NCBI GenBank assembly: GCA_020636275.1
Contig: JACJYD010000001.1
Location: forward strand, 1,178,001-1,242,000
Direction of reading: 5' to 3'
From: Lewinellaceae bacterium
GTDB lineage: Bacteria > Bacteroidota > Bacteroidia > Chitinophagales > Saprospiraceae
Length of the DNA stretch: 64,000 bases
Below are positions 26,181-34,306 of the stretch, one piece after another (position 1 is the stretch's first letter; every line of letters begins with the position of its first letter). The notes below the pieces were generated by a model, which worked only from the letters and a program-made list of their open reading frames with translations, ran no database searches and had not been told where the DNA came from. Both the position numbers and the translations under genes were made by a program.

Positions 26181-26930
26181 ATGATTACTTATTTCCGCGG
26201 CATCGGCCGCTTCTTCATTTTCCTCTTTGCATCCCTTTACTACCTGACCCCGATCCTGATCCGGGCGGCGGTGCGGGGGGATGATCTGGCGTACGCCCTG
26301 GAGTTGCGCCGTCGCTGGGCCAATGTTTGTTCACGGCTGGTCGGTGTGCGCATCGATGTGAACGAACCGCCGGAAGTGGAGGGGCCCTGTTTATACGTAG
26401 GCAACCACCGTTCGTATTTCGACCCGGTGGCGGTGTTGCGCGATGTAAAAGCATTGCCGGTGGCAAAAGCCGAGGTGAGCAGTTGGCCCTTCATCGGGTT
26501 TGCGGCCCGGGCAACGGGTGTGATGTACGTCAAGCGGGAAAACCGGGATAGCCGGAAGCGCACGGTCGAAGCGATCGAGGATACCTTGAAAGATGGATTT
26601 TCCGTGTTGATCTACCCGGAGGGCACTACGCATGTCGAGGTGAAGACGCAGGAATTTCGGCAGGGCGGGTTCCGGGTGGCTGCGGAATTGGGCGTGCCGG
26701 TTGTACCCATCGCTATCGAATACGGCCGGGTCGAGGATGCCTGGGTAGGGACGGATACCTTTATCCCTCACTTTTTAACCACCTTTGGCCGTCGGCATAT
26801 TTATGTAAAAATGCGCTACGGGCAGCCCATCGTGGATACCGACTATGAACGGCTGGTGAAGCGTACGCAGGATTGGATCGATGGGGAGATGGCGGAGATG
26901 CGGAAAGGCATTCTTTCCCCTCTCAACTAA
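26181..26930 (+). CDS. 1-acyl-sn-glycerol-3-phosphate acyltransferase-like (PlsC family)
   Basis: O-acyltransferase for lipid synthesis at the inner membrane. Seen: N-terminal hydrophobic segment FFIFLFASLYYLTPIL, the catalytic motif NHRSYFD (HX4D) near residue 74, the glycerophosphate-binding YVKRENRDSR and the conserved YPEGTT. Length 249 is normal. It follows the LPLAT-GNAT fusion, whose own motif lacks His. It could therefore act in phosphatidic-acid synthesis or in O-acylation of an aminolipid. Its end overlaps the convergent LysE gene by 8 bases. Confidence 0.88.
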   Translation: MITYFRGIGRFFIFLFASLYYLTPILIRAAVRGDDLAYALELRRRWANVCSRLVGVRIDVNEPPEVEGPCLYVGNHRSYFDPVAVLRDVKALPVAKAEVSSWPFIGFAARATGVMYVKRENRDSRKRTVEAIEDTLKDGFSVLIYPEGTTHVEVKTQEFRQGGFRVAAELGVPVVPIAIEYGRVEDAWVGTDTFIPHFLTTFGRRHIYVKMRYGQPIVDTDYERLVKRTQDWIDGEMAEMRKGILSPLN

Positions 26931-27555
26931 AAACCTTCCACGCCTGATAAACCCCTAACCCCAAAAACAGCACCACCAAGAACCAGTTGAAGTATTTCGT
27001 CAGGGTGGAAGCGCGCTTGATGAGGAGCATCCCCAGGCCGGCATAAATGAGAAATATTGAAAAGGCGCCCAGCATGGCCCCTGCTGCAAAGAAGGTGATA
27101 TCCAGATTCCCCAGGTTCATCCAGCCATTGGTGCTAAGGTAGGCGCCGTAAAAGATCCAGTAGGGAAATACCATCACATTGAGGCTGCTGACCAGTACGC
27201 CCCGAAAATAATCGGGTACTTTTGGAAAACTTCCCACCCTGGCTTCCCGGTGGATTGGAGCCCGGCGAGCCGCCCGGAAATAAACCAGCGCGAGGACGAA
27301 AAAGACGAATAGGGCTATAAAGTTAAATGCTTTCTCCCATCGGGCATGCTGCACAAAAATATCGATCAGCTTTAGCGACAACCAGGCCTGGAGAAATTCG
27401 ACCATGGCTGCGCCCAATCCCACCCACAGCCCTGCCCGCAGGCCCTTCCGCACCGTCGTTTCCGCTACCGTCATATTGATGATGCCAAAAGGGAGGGACC
27501 CGATGAAGCTCAGTCCAATACCGAGGGCGATGACCGATAGGATTTCGTATAACAT
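26923..27555 (-). CDS. LysE/RhtB-type exporter
   Basis: Predicted inner-membrane amino-acid or small-molecule exporter of the LysE superfamily. Seen: 210 residues with about six membrane segments, the N-terminal segment ALGIGLSFIGSLPFG with the small-residue-rich PxGxxN-type turn (LPFGIINM), and the second helix pair with GLRAGLWVGLGAA. Start ATG 27555. The family exports lysine, homoserine, threonine and others; the substrate cannot be fixed. The gene starts about 0 to 20 bases after a strong hairpin that ends the ATP-grasp gene, so it probably has its own promoter. Confidence 0.85.
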   Translation of the reverse strand: MLYEILSVIALGIGLSFIGSLPFGIINMTVAETTVRKGLRAGLWVGLGAAMVEFLQAWLSLKLIDIFVQHARWEKAFNFIALFVFFVLALVYFRAARRAPIHREARVGSFPKVPDYFRGVLVSSLNVMVFPYWIFYGAYLSTNGWMNLGNLDITFFAAGAMLGAFSIFLIYAGLGMLLIKRASTLTKYFNWFLVVLFLGLGVYQAWKVFS

Positions 27556-27564
27556 AGAAAAGTA

Positions 27565-27598
27565 AGGATAGAGGGCGCTAGTCAGCGCCCTCTATCCT
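27565..27598. terminator. Hairpin at the end of the membrane-linked ATP-grasp gene
   Basis: A perfect 15-bp stem (27565-27579 with 27584-27598, 4-base loop). The stop codon of the reverse-strand ATP-grasp gene lies inside the left arm. Very GC rich core GAGGGCGCT. Confidence 0.8.
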
Positions 27599-28633
27599 AT
27601 GTTTATATTTCCAATAACTTCTCCACGTTCCCCACGCTTCTGCAAGGCCCATGGCGCGTACCCCCTTATCCCTTTGCACCAGATAGATCCGGTACATGAT
27701 CTCCCAATGCCGGAAAACATCGCGATACTTTTTCCAAACGGGAATGGAGGGATCGTAGATATGGGCGGGGTCGCTGGACACGCCGTTGTATTCGAGTATT
27801 TTAAAACTGTTTCCTTTGCGCAATTCGTCCATGCTGGAGCATTTCATATCGAAGCGGCCGTAGTGGATGCCATCCATTTTGCGGGTGAGGCGATCGAAAA
27901 CGGCATTGAGTTCGGGGTCGATGAGGTGGTTTCCGCTCAGAAATTTGGTACCCCGACAGTGATTGCCGATGGGTTCGAGCAGCAGCTGTTCGCCGGATGC
28001 GGGCACTTGACTGAGCACTTCGGGTTTTTCCTGTTCGAAACGCCCGACCTGGAGATTGGCCCGGGGGTCCCGCTTCATCAAATCCCGAATGGAGGATCTT
28101 CCGTCGCCTTTTACCTGCAAAAACTCCTTCAGACAAACGGAGGTAACGGCGCCTTTTTCCCGATCCGGGAACCGGTGGTACAGGATGCTCACCTCCAGGG
28201 GAAGGTCGACGAACTCCTGGATCAGGAAGTCCATCCGGTTGGCGGCGTGGTAGTCGCGCAGCATATCTTCCTCTTCGACCTTCAGCACCTGAAACCCGCG
28301 TTCCCCGACGTTTGGTTTGGCGATGAGCGGGTAGTCCATTTCGAGTGCTTTTAATTCGGAGATGATCTTCTCCCAGGGCGTTCCGGTCTTCACAAAAACC
28401 GTTTTCGGCAGATGCTCTTCCGGCAGATGCCGCATGATATCGATCTTGCTTTCTCCCATCATCCCCCCTGTCTCGATCGCCGGATTGACCGCCGAGAAAA
28501 AGAACAGCCGACGGGCCCGAAGTCCAAACCACAACCAAAAAGCCACGGTCGGCACGATGGCCAGCCCCATGGGCCAGTATTCCCAAACAAAGAGCTTGAG
28601 GAAGAGCGGGGAGGAAGTGATGCGGTTGAACAT
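27578..28633 (-). CDS. ATP-grasp ligase with N-terminal membrane segment
   Basis: Predicted ATP-dependent carboxylate-amine/thiol ligase related to the D-Ala-D-Ala ligase/RimK superfamily. Seen: from ATG 28633 a hydrophobic helix pair (FLKLFVWEYWPMGLAIVPTV) that would fix it to the membrane, then the ATP-grasp Lys in PLIAKPNVGERGF, the adenine-side segment FLIQEFVDLP, and the metal-binding end KILEYNGVSSDPAH (Glu and Asn ligands). I prefer ATG 28633 because the frame to 28705 would overlap the MOSC gene. Unlike soluble relatives it seems membrane-linked. Substrate not known. Together with the MOSC gene upstream it may form a small unit. Confidence 0.75.
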   Translation of the reverse strand: MFNRITSSPLFLKLFVWEYWPMGLAIVPTVAFWLWFGLRARRLFFFSAVNPAIETGGMMGESKIDIMRHLPEEHLPKTVFVKTGTPWEKIISELKALEMDYPLIAKPNVGERGFQVLKVEEEDMLRDYHAANRMDFLIQEFVDLPLEVSILYHRFPDREKGAVTSVCLKEFLQVKGDGRSSIRDLMKRDPRANLQVGRFEQEKPEVLSQVPASGEQLLLEPIGNHCRGTKFLSGNHLIDPELNAVFDRLTRKMDGIHYGRFDMKCSSMDELRKGNSFKILEYNGVSSDPAHIYDPSIPVWKKYRDVFRHWEIMYRIYLVQRDKGVRAMGLAEAWGTWRSYWKYKHRIEGAD

Positions 28634-28673
28634 GGTCAGGTTGGTGATTGTAGGGGCGAAAAATTTTCCGCCC

Positions 28674-29162
28674 TTACTGGACCCATTCCAAAAGCCTAAC
28701 TTCATCCCCTAGCCTGATGATCCCACCCTGTACGACCCGGGCCGTCAGCCCGCCATGTCCGCGCATGGCCTGGTAGCCGCCGGGACCCAGGTTTTCCTCC
28801 ATGCGGGAGCAAGGGTGGCATTGACCGGTCGTTTCGAGGATGACGGAATCGCCGATGCGGAAGCGGGCATCCTGCAGTGCCAAAAGATTTAGTCCGGAGA
28901 TGAGGAGGTTGCGACGGGTGAGGGAGGGATCGACGTGCTCCCGGTGGAGCATGCCGGCCACACCTTGCAAGTGTTCAGCCTGAATGAGGGTGACCTGCCG
29001 ATCGCCGCCTTTCTTGCTGTAATGGTCGCCGATCAGGCCTTCATCGAGGTCGACGGTTGCTTCTTCGGCCGGCACGACAGGTTCACGCCGGCCAGGTCTG
29101 AGGCCGATCCAATCGAGTTTGCCCGTCTGGGGCAGGCGATTTTTGAGTTGGTTGTAATCCAT
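28674..29162 (-). CDS. MOSC-domain protein
   Basis: MOSC domains occur in molybdenum-cofactor sulfurases and mARC-type reductases and carry a reactive Cys. Seen: 162 residues matching a stand-alone MOSC fold; the conserved CHPCSRM segment holds the expected Cys near residue 118, and the entry LDWIGLRPGRRE starts the beta barrel. No signal peptide. Might bind molybdopterin or carry sulfur, but a stand-alone MOSC of this type has no proved role. It is 40 bases upstream of the ATP-grasp start on the same strand. Confidence 0.88.
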   Translation of the reverse strand: MDYNQLKNRLPQTGKLDWIGLRPGRREPVVPAEEATVDLDEGLIGDHYSKKGGDRQVTLIQAEHLQGVAGMLHREHVDPSLTRRNLLISGLNLLALQDARFRIGDSVILETTGQCHPCSRMEENLGPGGYQAMRGHGGLTARVVQGGIIRLGDEVRLLEWVQ

Positions 29163-29184
29163 TGAAAGGAGGTTTTTTTTAGTA

Positions 29185-29250
29185 GTTTTTGAGTTTATGA
29201 GGGTATGAGTTTTTGAAGGGAAAAACTCATACCCTCATACCCTCAAAAAC
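29185..29250. repeat. ACCCTCATA-unit inverted repeat
   Basis: Left arm from 29185 (GTTTTTGAGTTTATGAGGG and onward) pairs with 29221-29250 (AAAAACTCATACCCTCATA and onward). It lies between the MsrB stop and the MOSC start on the reverse strand. A relative of this repeat is at 35013-35075. Probably a terminator for msrB. Confidence 0.8.
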
Positions 29251-29612
29251 TATTCTCTGGGAATAAACTTCATTGAGATCGAATTCACACAATGCCGGGT
29301 ATTCTTCGGGGTAAATCCTTCCCCGGTGAATACGTGGCCGAGATGACCGCCGCAATTGGCGCAGAGGATCTCGGTTCGGCGTCCGTCGGCGTCCGTCTCG
29401 CGGTGCACCGCGCCGGGGATCTCGTCGTCGAAACTGGGCCAGCCGCAGTGGCTGTCGAATTTGTCTTCCGAACGGTATAATGGAGCTTCGCACTGCCGGC
29501 AAATGTAGGTGCCCGCGGCTTTGTGGTTGTTGAATTCGCCCGTAAAGGGCCGTTCAGTGCCTTTTCTCAGGATCACCCATTCTTCTTCGGGTGTGAGCGG
29601 ATTGCGTTTCAT
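29250..29612 (-). CDS. msrB: Peptide-methionine (R)-S-oxide reductase MsrB
   Basis: Repairs methionine-R-sulfoxide in proteins in the cytoplasm. Seen: 120 residues; zinc-binding CxxC pairs CRQC and CANC; the conserved GWPSFDDEI and the catalytic HCVNSISM with the nucleophilic Cys (in place of selenocysteine). Start ATG 29612 and full length are normal for free-standing MsrB. No N-terminal signal. The spacer on either side is filled with repeats, so it is likely its own transcript. Confidence 0.95.
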   Translation of the reverse strand: MKRNPLTPEEEWVILRKGTERPFTGEFNNHKAAGTYICRQCEAPLYRSEDKFDSHCGWPSFDDEIPGAVHRETDADGRRTEILCANCGGHLGHVFTGEGFTPKNTRHCVNSISMKFIPRE

Positions 29613-29625
29613 GGCTTTTATTTAG

Positions 29626-29724
29626 TTGAAGAGATGAAAGGTTGAAAAGTTGAAGAGTTTATCAACTTTTCAACTCTTCAACTTTTCAACCTTTCAACTC
29701 TTCAACTCTTCAACTTTTCAACTC
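29626..29724. repeat. TTCAACTC/TTCAACTT inverted repeat array
   Basis: Left arm 29626-29659 holds GTTGAAGA/GTTGAAAA units; the right arm to 29724 has about seven TTCAACTx units. It ends at the stop codon of the reverse-strand DUF2007 gene, so it lies just downstream of that gene. Same class as at 19.2 and 26.1 kb. Confidence 0.85.
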
Positions 29725-29933
29725 TACTCCATATTATGTTCCTTCAGGATCTTCGCCGCTTCCTCCGCCTTTTCCGGCAGGGTATACAAATCGATAAAGG
29801 TAGTACCTGGAAATGCGGAGTCGGGTTTGTTGAAGATGTGGCTTTCGATGCCGTGTTGTTTGAGGATGTCTTCAGCCAGTTTGACCTGGAGCAATTCCAG
29901 GGAGCTATAAATTTTTACCCAATTTTCTTTCAT
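29724..29933 (-). CDS. DUF2007-type small protein
   Basis: Putative signal-transducing protein of the DUF2007 family. Seen: 69 residues with the compact alpha/beta pattern (VKIYSSLELLQVKLAEDILKQ, then beta strands and a terminal helix), similar to a PII-like ferredoxin fold. Family members are widespread in Bacteroidota with no proved task. Start ATG 29933. It is the small upstream gene of a divergent region opposite the TPR-CHAT gene. Confidence 0.85.
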   Translation of the reverse strand: MKENWVKIYSSLELLQVKLAEDILKQHGIESHIFNKPDSAFPGTTFIDLYTLPEKAEEAAKILKEHNME

Positions 29934-30071
29934 GACGTGTATTTTGTGTGTTAATCTTAATTTTTTGAATGAGCGGCTGGGTCGCCACCCAAGATTTGCT
30001 CAGGTTTTCAAGTGAAATTTAATAATTTTTAGCGTTAAATGGCGGTTTTTATAAGGACTGGCACCTGATTA

Positions 30072-30103
30072 TTTGTAAGTAGTTGCTACCTTTTCGAACT
30101 TTG
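30072..30103 (+). promoter_or_regulatory. Promoter for the TPR-CHAT gene
   Basis: TTTG at 30072-30075, a 20-base spacer, then GAACTTTG at 30096-30103, one mismatch from TAnnTTTG. Transcription would start near 30110, close to the first codons of the TPR-CHAT frame. That leaves almost no leader. Confidence 0.5.
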
Positions 30104-30130
30104 TAAAAGAAGTACCTAATTTTCAGTCAT

Positions 30131-33100
30131 ATAGAGCGAGCGAAAAAAATCACGACCGGCATTTTTTGCCTGCTGTTTTCAGCTTTACCCCTTCTGGTAT
30201 CTGCCCAGGAGGCGGATGTACTTTCTTTGCAAGAGCAAGCGGAAAAGTGGGCCGAAGCTAAACAATTTTCCGATGCCGTCCATGCGCAGCTGCAAGCCAT
30301 TGCCCTGATGGAGCGTGAATTGATCCCCAACCGCGAGGAGATCGTGCGCAGTTACCTGGCCATTACCAAGTATTTTCGGAAGGACGGACAGCTCGATTCC
30401 GTTTACGTATACCTGCAAATTGCCCGTCAGAAAGGCGAAAAGTGGCTGGAACCCGATGATCCGGTCCTCTCCGATGTATATAACTCCTTTGGTATTTATT
30501 ACTATTACCAGGGGAACTGCCAGGAGGCGCTCCAATACTATAAACTGGCCCTGGAAAGACGCCTGATGTGCTATGGGCGGTGGAATCCTCGCATCGCCGA
30601 TGCCTACAACAACCTGGCGATCTGTTACGACATGCTGGGCATGCATAAGGACGCTATCGAACATTATCAGGAGGCCCTGACCATTCGCCTCCAACTCTTC
30701 GATGAATGTTCGCCGCCTGTGGCGGAATGCTACCTCAATATGGGCGTCGGATACCACTACATGTCCGATTACGACAAGGCCCTGGAGTTTTACGAAAAAG
30801 CCCTTTCAATATGGGAAGAAACCTTGCCTCCCGATAGTCCCGACTTTGCTCTGATCTACAACAACATGGGGGTGTGTTATCAGAACAAAGGCGATTACCG
30901 GCGGGCACAGGAGATCCTGGAAAAGAGCCTTCAGAACTCGATCAATGCCTATGGGGTGGACCATTTTGAGGTCGCCAACGCCTACAACAACCTGGGCTTG
31001 AACTTCTACGATCAGGGTGATTTTAGCAAGGCGCTGATCTTTTTTGAAAAAGCGCTGACCATCCGGAGGAAAAATTTTGAGGAAAACCACCCACTGATCG
31101 CCAGTTTGTACAATAATATCGGCAATTGTTACCGGTATAAAAAAGATTACGCCAAAGCCCTGTCGTATTGCCGCCGCGCTTTGGAGATGCGGCTTCAGAT
31201 ATTCGGCCCCGACCACCGGGAGGTGGCGGACTCCTACAACGACCTGGGGTTGTATTACGAAACGGTGGGCGATTATACCCAGGCGCTTTTCCACTATGAA
31301 AAAGCCCTGGAAATTGATCGCCACAGCGGCGGAACGGGTTCTGCCTTTTTGCCGGATAGTTATCTCCGAATGGGGCGTTGCTATCTCAACCTGGGCGATC
31401 TGGAACAGGCTCGATCTTATTTCAATAAGGCCCTCCGGATCAAGAAAGCCTCCCTCGGCACGGAGCATCCCGAAGTGGCGGAAATATTTACCGAACTGGC
31501 GCGCAGCTATCCCGATGATCTGCAGACCGGCCTGACCTACATCGATCTGGCCCTGCTCGCCCTGCGTATGAACCAGGCCACCAAGATCAACCAGGTACAA
31601 CTCACGGCCCCTTTGCAGGTGCTGAGCACGCTGAACGTGGAAGGCGAGATCCAGCTCTCCCTGTACCGGCAAACGGGGGAAGGCCAATGGCTTCAAGATG
31701 CCCATTCCACTTTCCAGATGGCCCGGCGGGTGGTGGAGCGCACGCGGAGGTCCTACCAGGAGCCCGGTTCCAAACAATTGCTGCTCGACCAGTTTTTCGA
31801 GATCTACGAGCATAGCATCGAGACCGACCGCCTTTTGAATGAACTGTCGGGCGATGCCAAATACCTCGAAGAGGCGCTGATCATTTCCGAAAATAGCAAG
31901 AACGTATTGCTGAACGAAGCGGTACAAAAGGCACATGCCGATCAGTTTGCCGGTATCCCGCCCGCCCTGGTGCAGCAGGAGTCCGACCTGCTGATCGATA
32001 TCAGTTTTTACGAAACGCAATTATTCGCCGAAGAACAAAAGGAAAAGAAGGCCGATCCCCGCTTGCTGGAGCTATTCCAGGACAAGGTGTTCGAACGGAA
32101 AAGCGCCTATTACAGCCTGCTGGACGTTATTGCGCAACAATACCCGGAGTACTACGAGCTGCGGTATGGGAAAGTCGATTTTTCGCTGGTCAAATTACAG
32201 GCACGGCTGGCGCCGGAAAGGGAAACCCTGCTGGAGTATTTCCTGGGCGATGAGCAATTGTTCCTGTTTATTGTCACTCCCGACACTATTTTGATACAAA
32301 CCCAGGCTTCGGGTAGTTACCTCAGCGGATTGGTGCGGGATTTGCGGCGGCAGATCTCCATTTTCGATCCGCTCACTTCCGATCCGGCGACAGCCCGGGC
32401 CGATTTTGCGAAAGCAGCCGTACCGTTGTACAATTTGCTGGTGGCTCCGGCCGTGCCCTTCATCGGCTCAAATGCCCTGGTCATTGTGCCCGACGGCCTT
32501 CTGGGCTACCTGCCCTTTGAATGCCTGCTGACGCATGAGCCCGACAACAATGGTTCGTGGAAGAATCTGCCCTATCTGATCTACGATTACCAGATCAGCT
32601 ATCAATATGCGGCTGGTCTGCTGGTGACGGGGCGCCCCGACTCCGACTTGCCGCTTCGGGCAAGGATCCTGGCGCTGGCGCCAAAGTTTGGCCCGGGACA
32701 ACAAGCCTTGCATTACAATCAGGAGGAAGTCAAATTGCTTCGAAGGCGGATGCCCGGCCGTTTTCTGTTGGGTGCGGAAGCTACGGAAGAACATTTCCGG
32801 ACCTATGCCGACCAGTACCGGGTCATTCACCTGGCTACGCACGCGCAGGCCAACGACACGATCGGGGCCTTGTCCTACCTGGTATTCAGCCCGGCAGCCG
32901 ATTCGCTGGGCAGTGAATTCCTCTATCTGCGCGACCTGTACAACATGCACCTGAATGCCGATATGGTCGTGTTGAGCGCCTGTGAAACCGGAATGGGCGA
33001 ATGGCAACGCGGCGAAGGGATCGTCAGCCTGGGCCGCGGCTTTTTGTATGCCGGAGCCAAAAGCATCGTCACCACGCTCTGGAGTATCGACGATCAGCCT

Positions 33101-33385
33101 TCCTCTTTGATCATGGAAGGATTTTACGATCGCTTGAAAAACGGACTGCCCAAGGATCAGGCCCTGCGCGAGGCCAAGCTCGAATATTTGGAGGAAAACA
33201 GCGCCCTTCGGGCCCATCCCCTGTTTTGGGCGGCATTCATTCCACTGGGGGACATGCAGGCGGTGGCGTTTCAGGAAAAGGGCTCTTACTGGATGATCCG
33301 GGGACTGGCTTGTCTGGTTGCGTTGCTGCTGGGGGTATCGATGTTCAGGTGGTTCCGAAAGCCCACTTCAAAAACGAAGGCATAA
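30131..33385 (+). CDS. Exported TPR-CHAT caspase-like protease
   Basis: CHAT domains are caspase-fold peptidases. Seen: frame open from 30107 with a clear signal peptide (basic ERAKK, then hydrophobic ITTGIFCLLFSALPLLV, then SAQ). No ATG, GTG or TTG precedes it; candidates are ATT 30119 or ATA 30131, and the next TTG (30227) would discard the signal. I use ATA 30131 as the more likely ancestral ATG position. About ten TPR units follow (to ~residue 430), then a helical linker, and a CHAT domain with the catalytic His of ATHAQAN near residue 904 and Cys of LSACETGMG near residue 951. A final hydrophobic helix (RGLACLVALLLGVSMF) anchors the C-terminus. So the protein would be periplasmic and membrane-tethered. 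Its end overlaps the convergent esterase gene by 41 bases. Confidence 0.85.
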   Translation: MERAKKITTGIFCLLFSALPLLVSAQEADVLSLQEQAEKWAEAKQFSDAVHAQLQAIALMERELIPNREEIVRSYLAITKYFRKDGQLDSVYVYLQIARQKGEKWLEPDDPVLSDVYNSFGIYYYYQGNCQEALQYYKLALERRLMCYGRWNPRIADAYNNLAICYDMLGMHKDAIEHYQEALTIRLQLFDECSPPVAECYLNMGVGYHYMSDYDKALEFYEKALSIWEETLPPDSPDFALIYNNMGVCYQNKGDYRRAQEILEKSLQNSINAYGVDHFEVANAYNNLGLNFYDQGDFSKALIFFEKALTIRRKNFEENHPLIASLYNNIGNCYRYKKDYAKALSYCRRALEMRLQIFGPDHREVADSYNDLGLYYETVGDYTQALFHYEKALEIDRHSGGTGSAFLPDSYLRMGRCYLNLGDLEQARSYFNKALRIKKASLGTEHPEVAEIFTELARSYPDDLQTGLTYIDLALLALRMNQATKINQVQLTAPLQVLSTLNVEGEIQLSLYRQTGEGQWLQDAHSTFQMARRVVERTRRSYQEPGSKQLLLDQFFEIYEHSIETDRLLNELSGDAKYLEEALIISENSKNVLLNEAVQKAHADQFAGIPPALVQQESDLLIDISFYETQLFAEEQKEKKADPRLLELFQDKVFERKSAYYSLLDVIAQQYPEYYELRYGKVDFSLVKLQARLAPERETLLEYFLGDEQLFLFIVTPDTILIQTQASGSYLSGLVRDLRRQISIFDPLTSDPATARADFAKAAVPLYNLLVAPAVPFIGSNALVIVPDGLLGYLPFECLLTHEPDNNGSWKNLPYLIYDYQISYQYAAGLLVTGRPDSDLPLRARILALAPKFGPGQQALHYNQEEVKLLRRRMPGRFLLGAEATEEHFRTYADQYRVIHLATHAQANDTIGALSYLVFSPAADSLGSEFLYLRDLYNMHLNADMVVLSACETGMGEWQRGEGIVSLGRGFLYAGAKSIVTTLWSIDDQPSSLIMEGFYDRLKNGLPKDQALREAKLEYLEENSALRAHPLFWAAFIPLGDMQAVAFQEKGSYWMIRGLACLVALLLGVSMFRWFRKPTSKTKA

Positions 33386-34202
33386 CTTTCGCCCAGGTCT
33401 CCGGCTCGTGCCGGCCGCCATCAACTTCCACATAGGCGATATCTTCATCTCCGTATCCGACGGCACGGAGTTCCGTGATCAGGTCCAGGGTATCGTCGAT
33501 CGAGTCGATAACCCCGTTGTTATTCCGGTCGGAGGTTTCGTCTTCGGTGCCGGTCTGGAACCAGAACTTCAGTCCCGGCCGTTTTTCCCCGGTTTTGACG
33601 AGGTGGTGGAGGATGCGGTCGGCATCGGGCGCTTCCGTCCGGAATTCCTTCGAGCGCCACCACAGGGCGCCTGAAAAGACGCCGGCTTTGCCAAACAGAT
33701 GCGGGTGGTTCCAAACGATGTCGAACGCCGACAGCCCGCCTAGCGAAAACCCCGCAAACACTCGTCGGGAAGGGGTGGGATCTAACGGCAGATCGCGCTT
33801 CAGGCGGGGCAGCAGCTCTTTGATGAGAAAGCGGGCATAAGCCTCGGCCTTGCTCCCCCGGCCCAGATAATCGGCGTGGCGGATGACGCCGTACTCCTGG
33901 AGCCGGTCGCCTGCATGGAGGCCCACGGCGATGAACGGAACAACTGCTTTGTCCAGGATCAATTTTCGAAAAACCGCTTTGAAGCGCATCGTTCGAAGAT
34001 CCTGTCCATCGTTGAAAATGACAAGAGGATATACCCGCCCAGGCTCCAGGGGCGGAAGGTAGAGGTCAATCCGCACTTTCCGTTGGAGCGCGGCCGAGCG
34101 GATCACCCAGATCCGGCTAGGCGACAGGGGGTGTTTGAATATCCCGGCATGTTGTAAATACTGGCCGATCAAAGCTTTGATATGTGAGCGCGAGTCTGGC
34201 AT
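33345..34202 (-). CDS. Esterase D/enterochelin-esterase-like alpha/beta-hydrolase
   Basis: Cytoplasmic or weakly exported alpha/beta-hydrolase of the esterase D/Fes superfamily. Seen: catalytic elbow FAGFSLGGLSAF, an acidic residue region before the end, and a terminal DGGRHEPETW with the catalytic His. Length 285 is normal. There is no signal peptide, so a cytosolic substrate such as a ferric-siderophore ester or a thioester is possible. The family as a whole covers many esters, so the substrate is open. Divergent from the next esterase gene. Confidence 0.85.
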   Translation of the reverse strand: MPDSRSHIKALIGQYLQHAGIFKHPLSPSRIWVIRSAALQRKVRIDLYLPPLEPGRVYPLVIFNDGQDLRTMRFKAVFRKLILDKAVVPFIAVGLHAGDRLQEYGVIRHADYLGRGSKAEAYARFLIKELLPRLKRDLPLDPTPSRRVFAGFSLGGLSAFDIVWNHPHLFGKAGVFSGALWWRSKEFRTEAPDADRILHHLVKTGEKRPGLKFWFQTGTEDETSDRNNNGVIDSIDDTLDLITELRAVGYGDEDIAYVEVDGGRHEPETWAKVMPSFLKWAFGTT

Positions 34203-34269
34203 GGAGCCTGCAAGATAGGAGAATGTGTGCAGTTCCGAAAAATCTCTTTTTCTGTGCTGGGTGAAAATG

Positions 34270-34277
34270 TATCTTTG
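34270..34277 (+). promoter_or_regulatory. -7 promoter element of the ATP-grasp cluster
   Basis: TATCTTTG is an exact TAnnTTTG match and overlaps the GTG at 34277. Transcription should begin near 34284, which rules out that GTG as a start and points to TTG 34307 as the esterase start. No clean -33 TTG is seen at the right distance. Confidence 0.55.
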
Positions 34278-34306
34278 TGCGAAATTCTAACTTTAAAAAC
34301 TACGAA

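Noticed and set aside
30131..33385. Type III-E CRISPR-associated TPR-CHAT (Craspase partner)
   Set aside because: No gRAMP/Cas7-11 gene or CRISPR array, and the protein has an export signal and membrane anchor.
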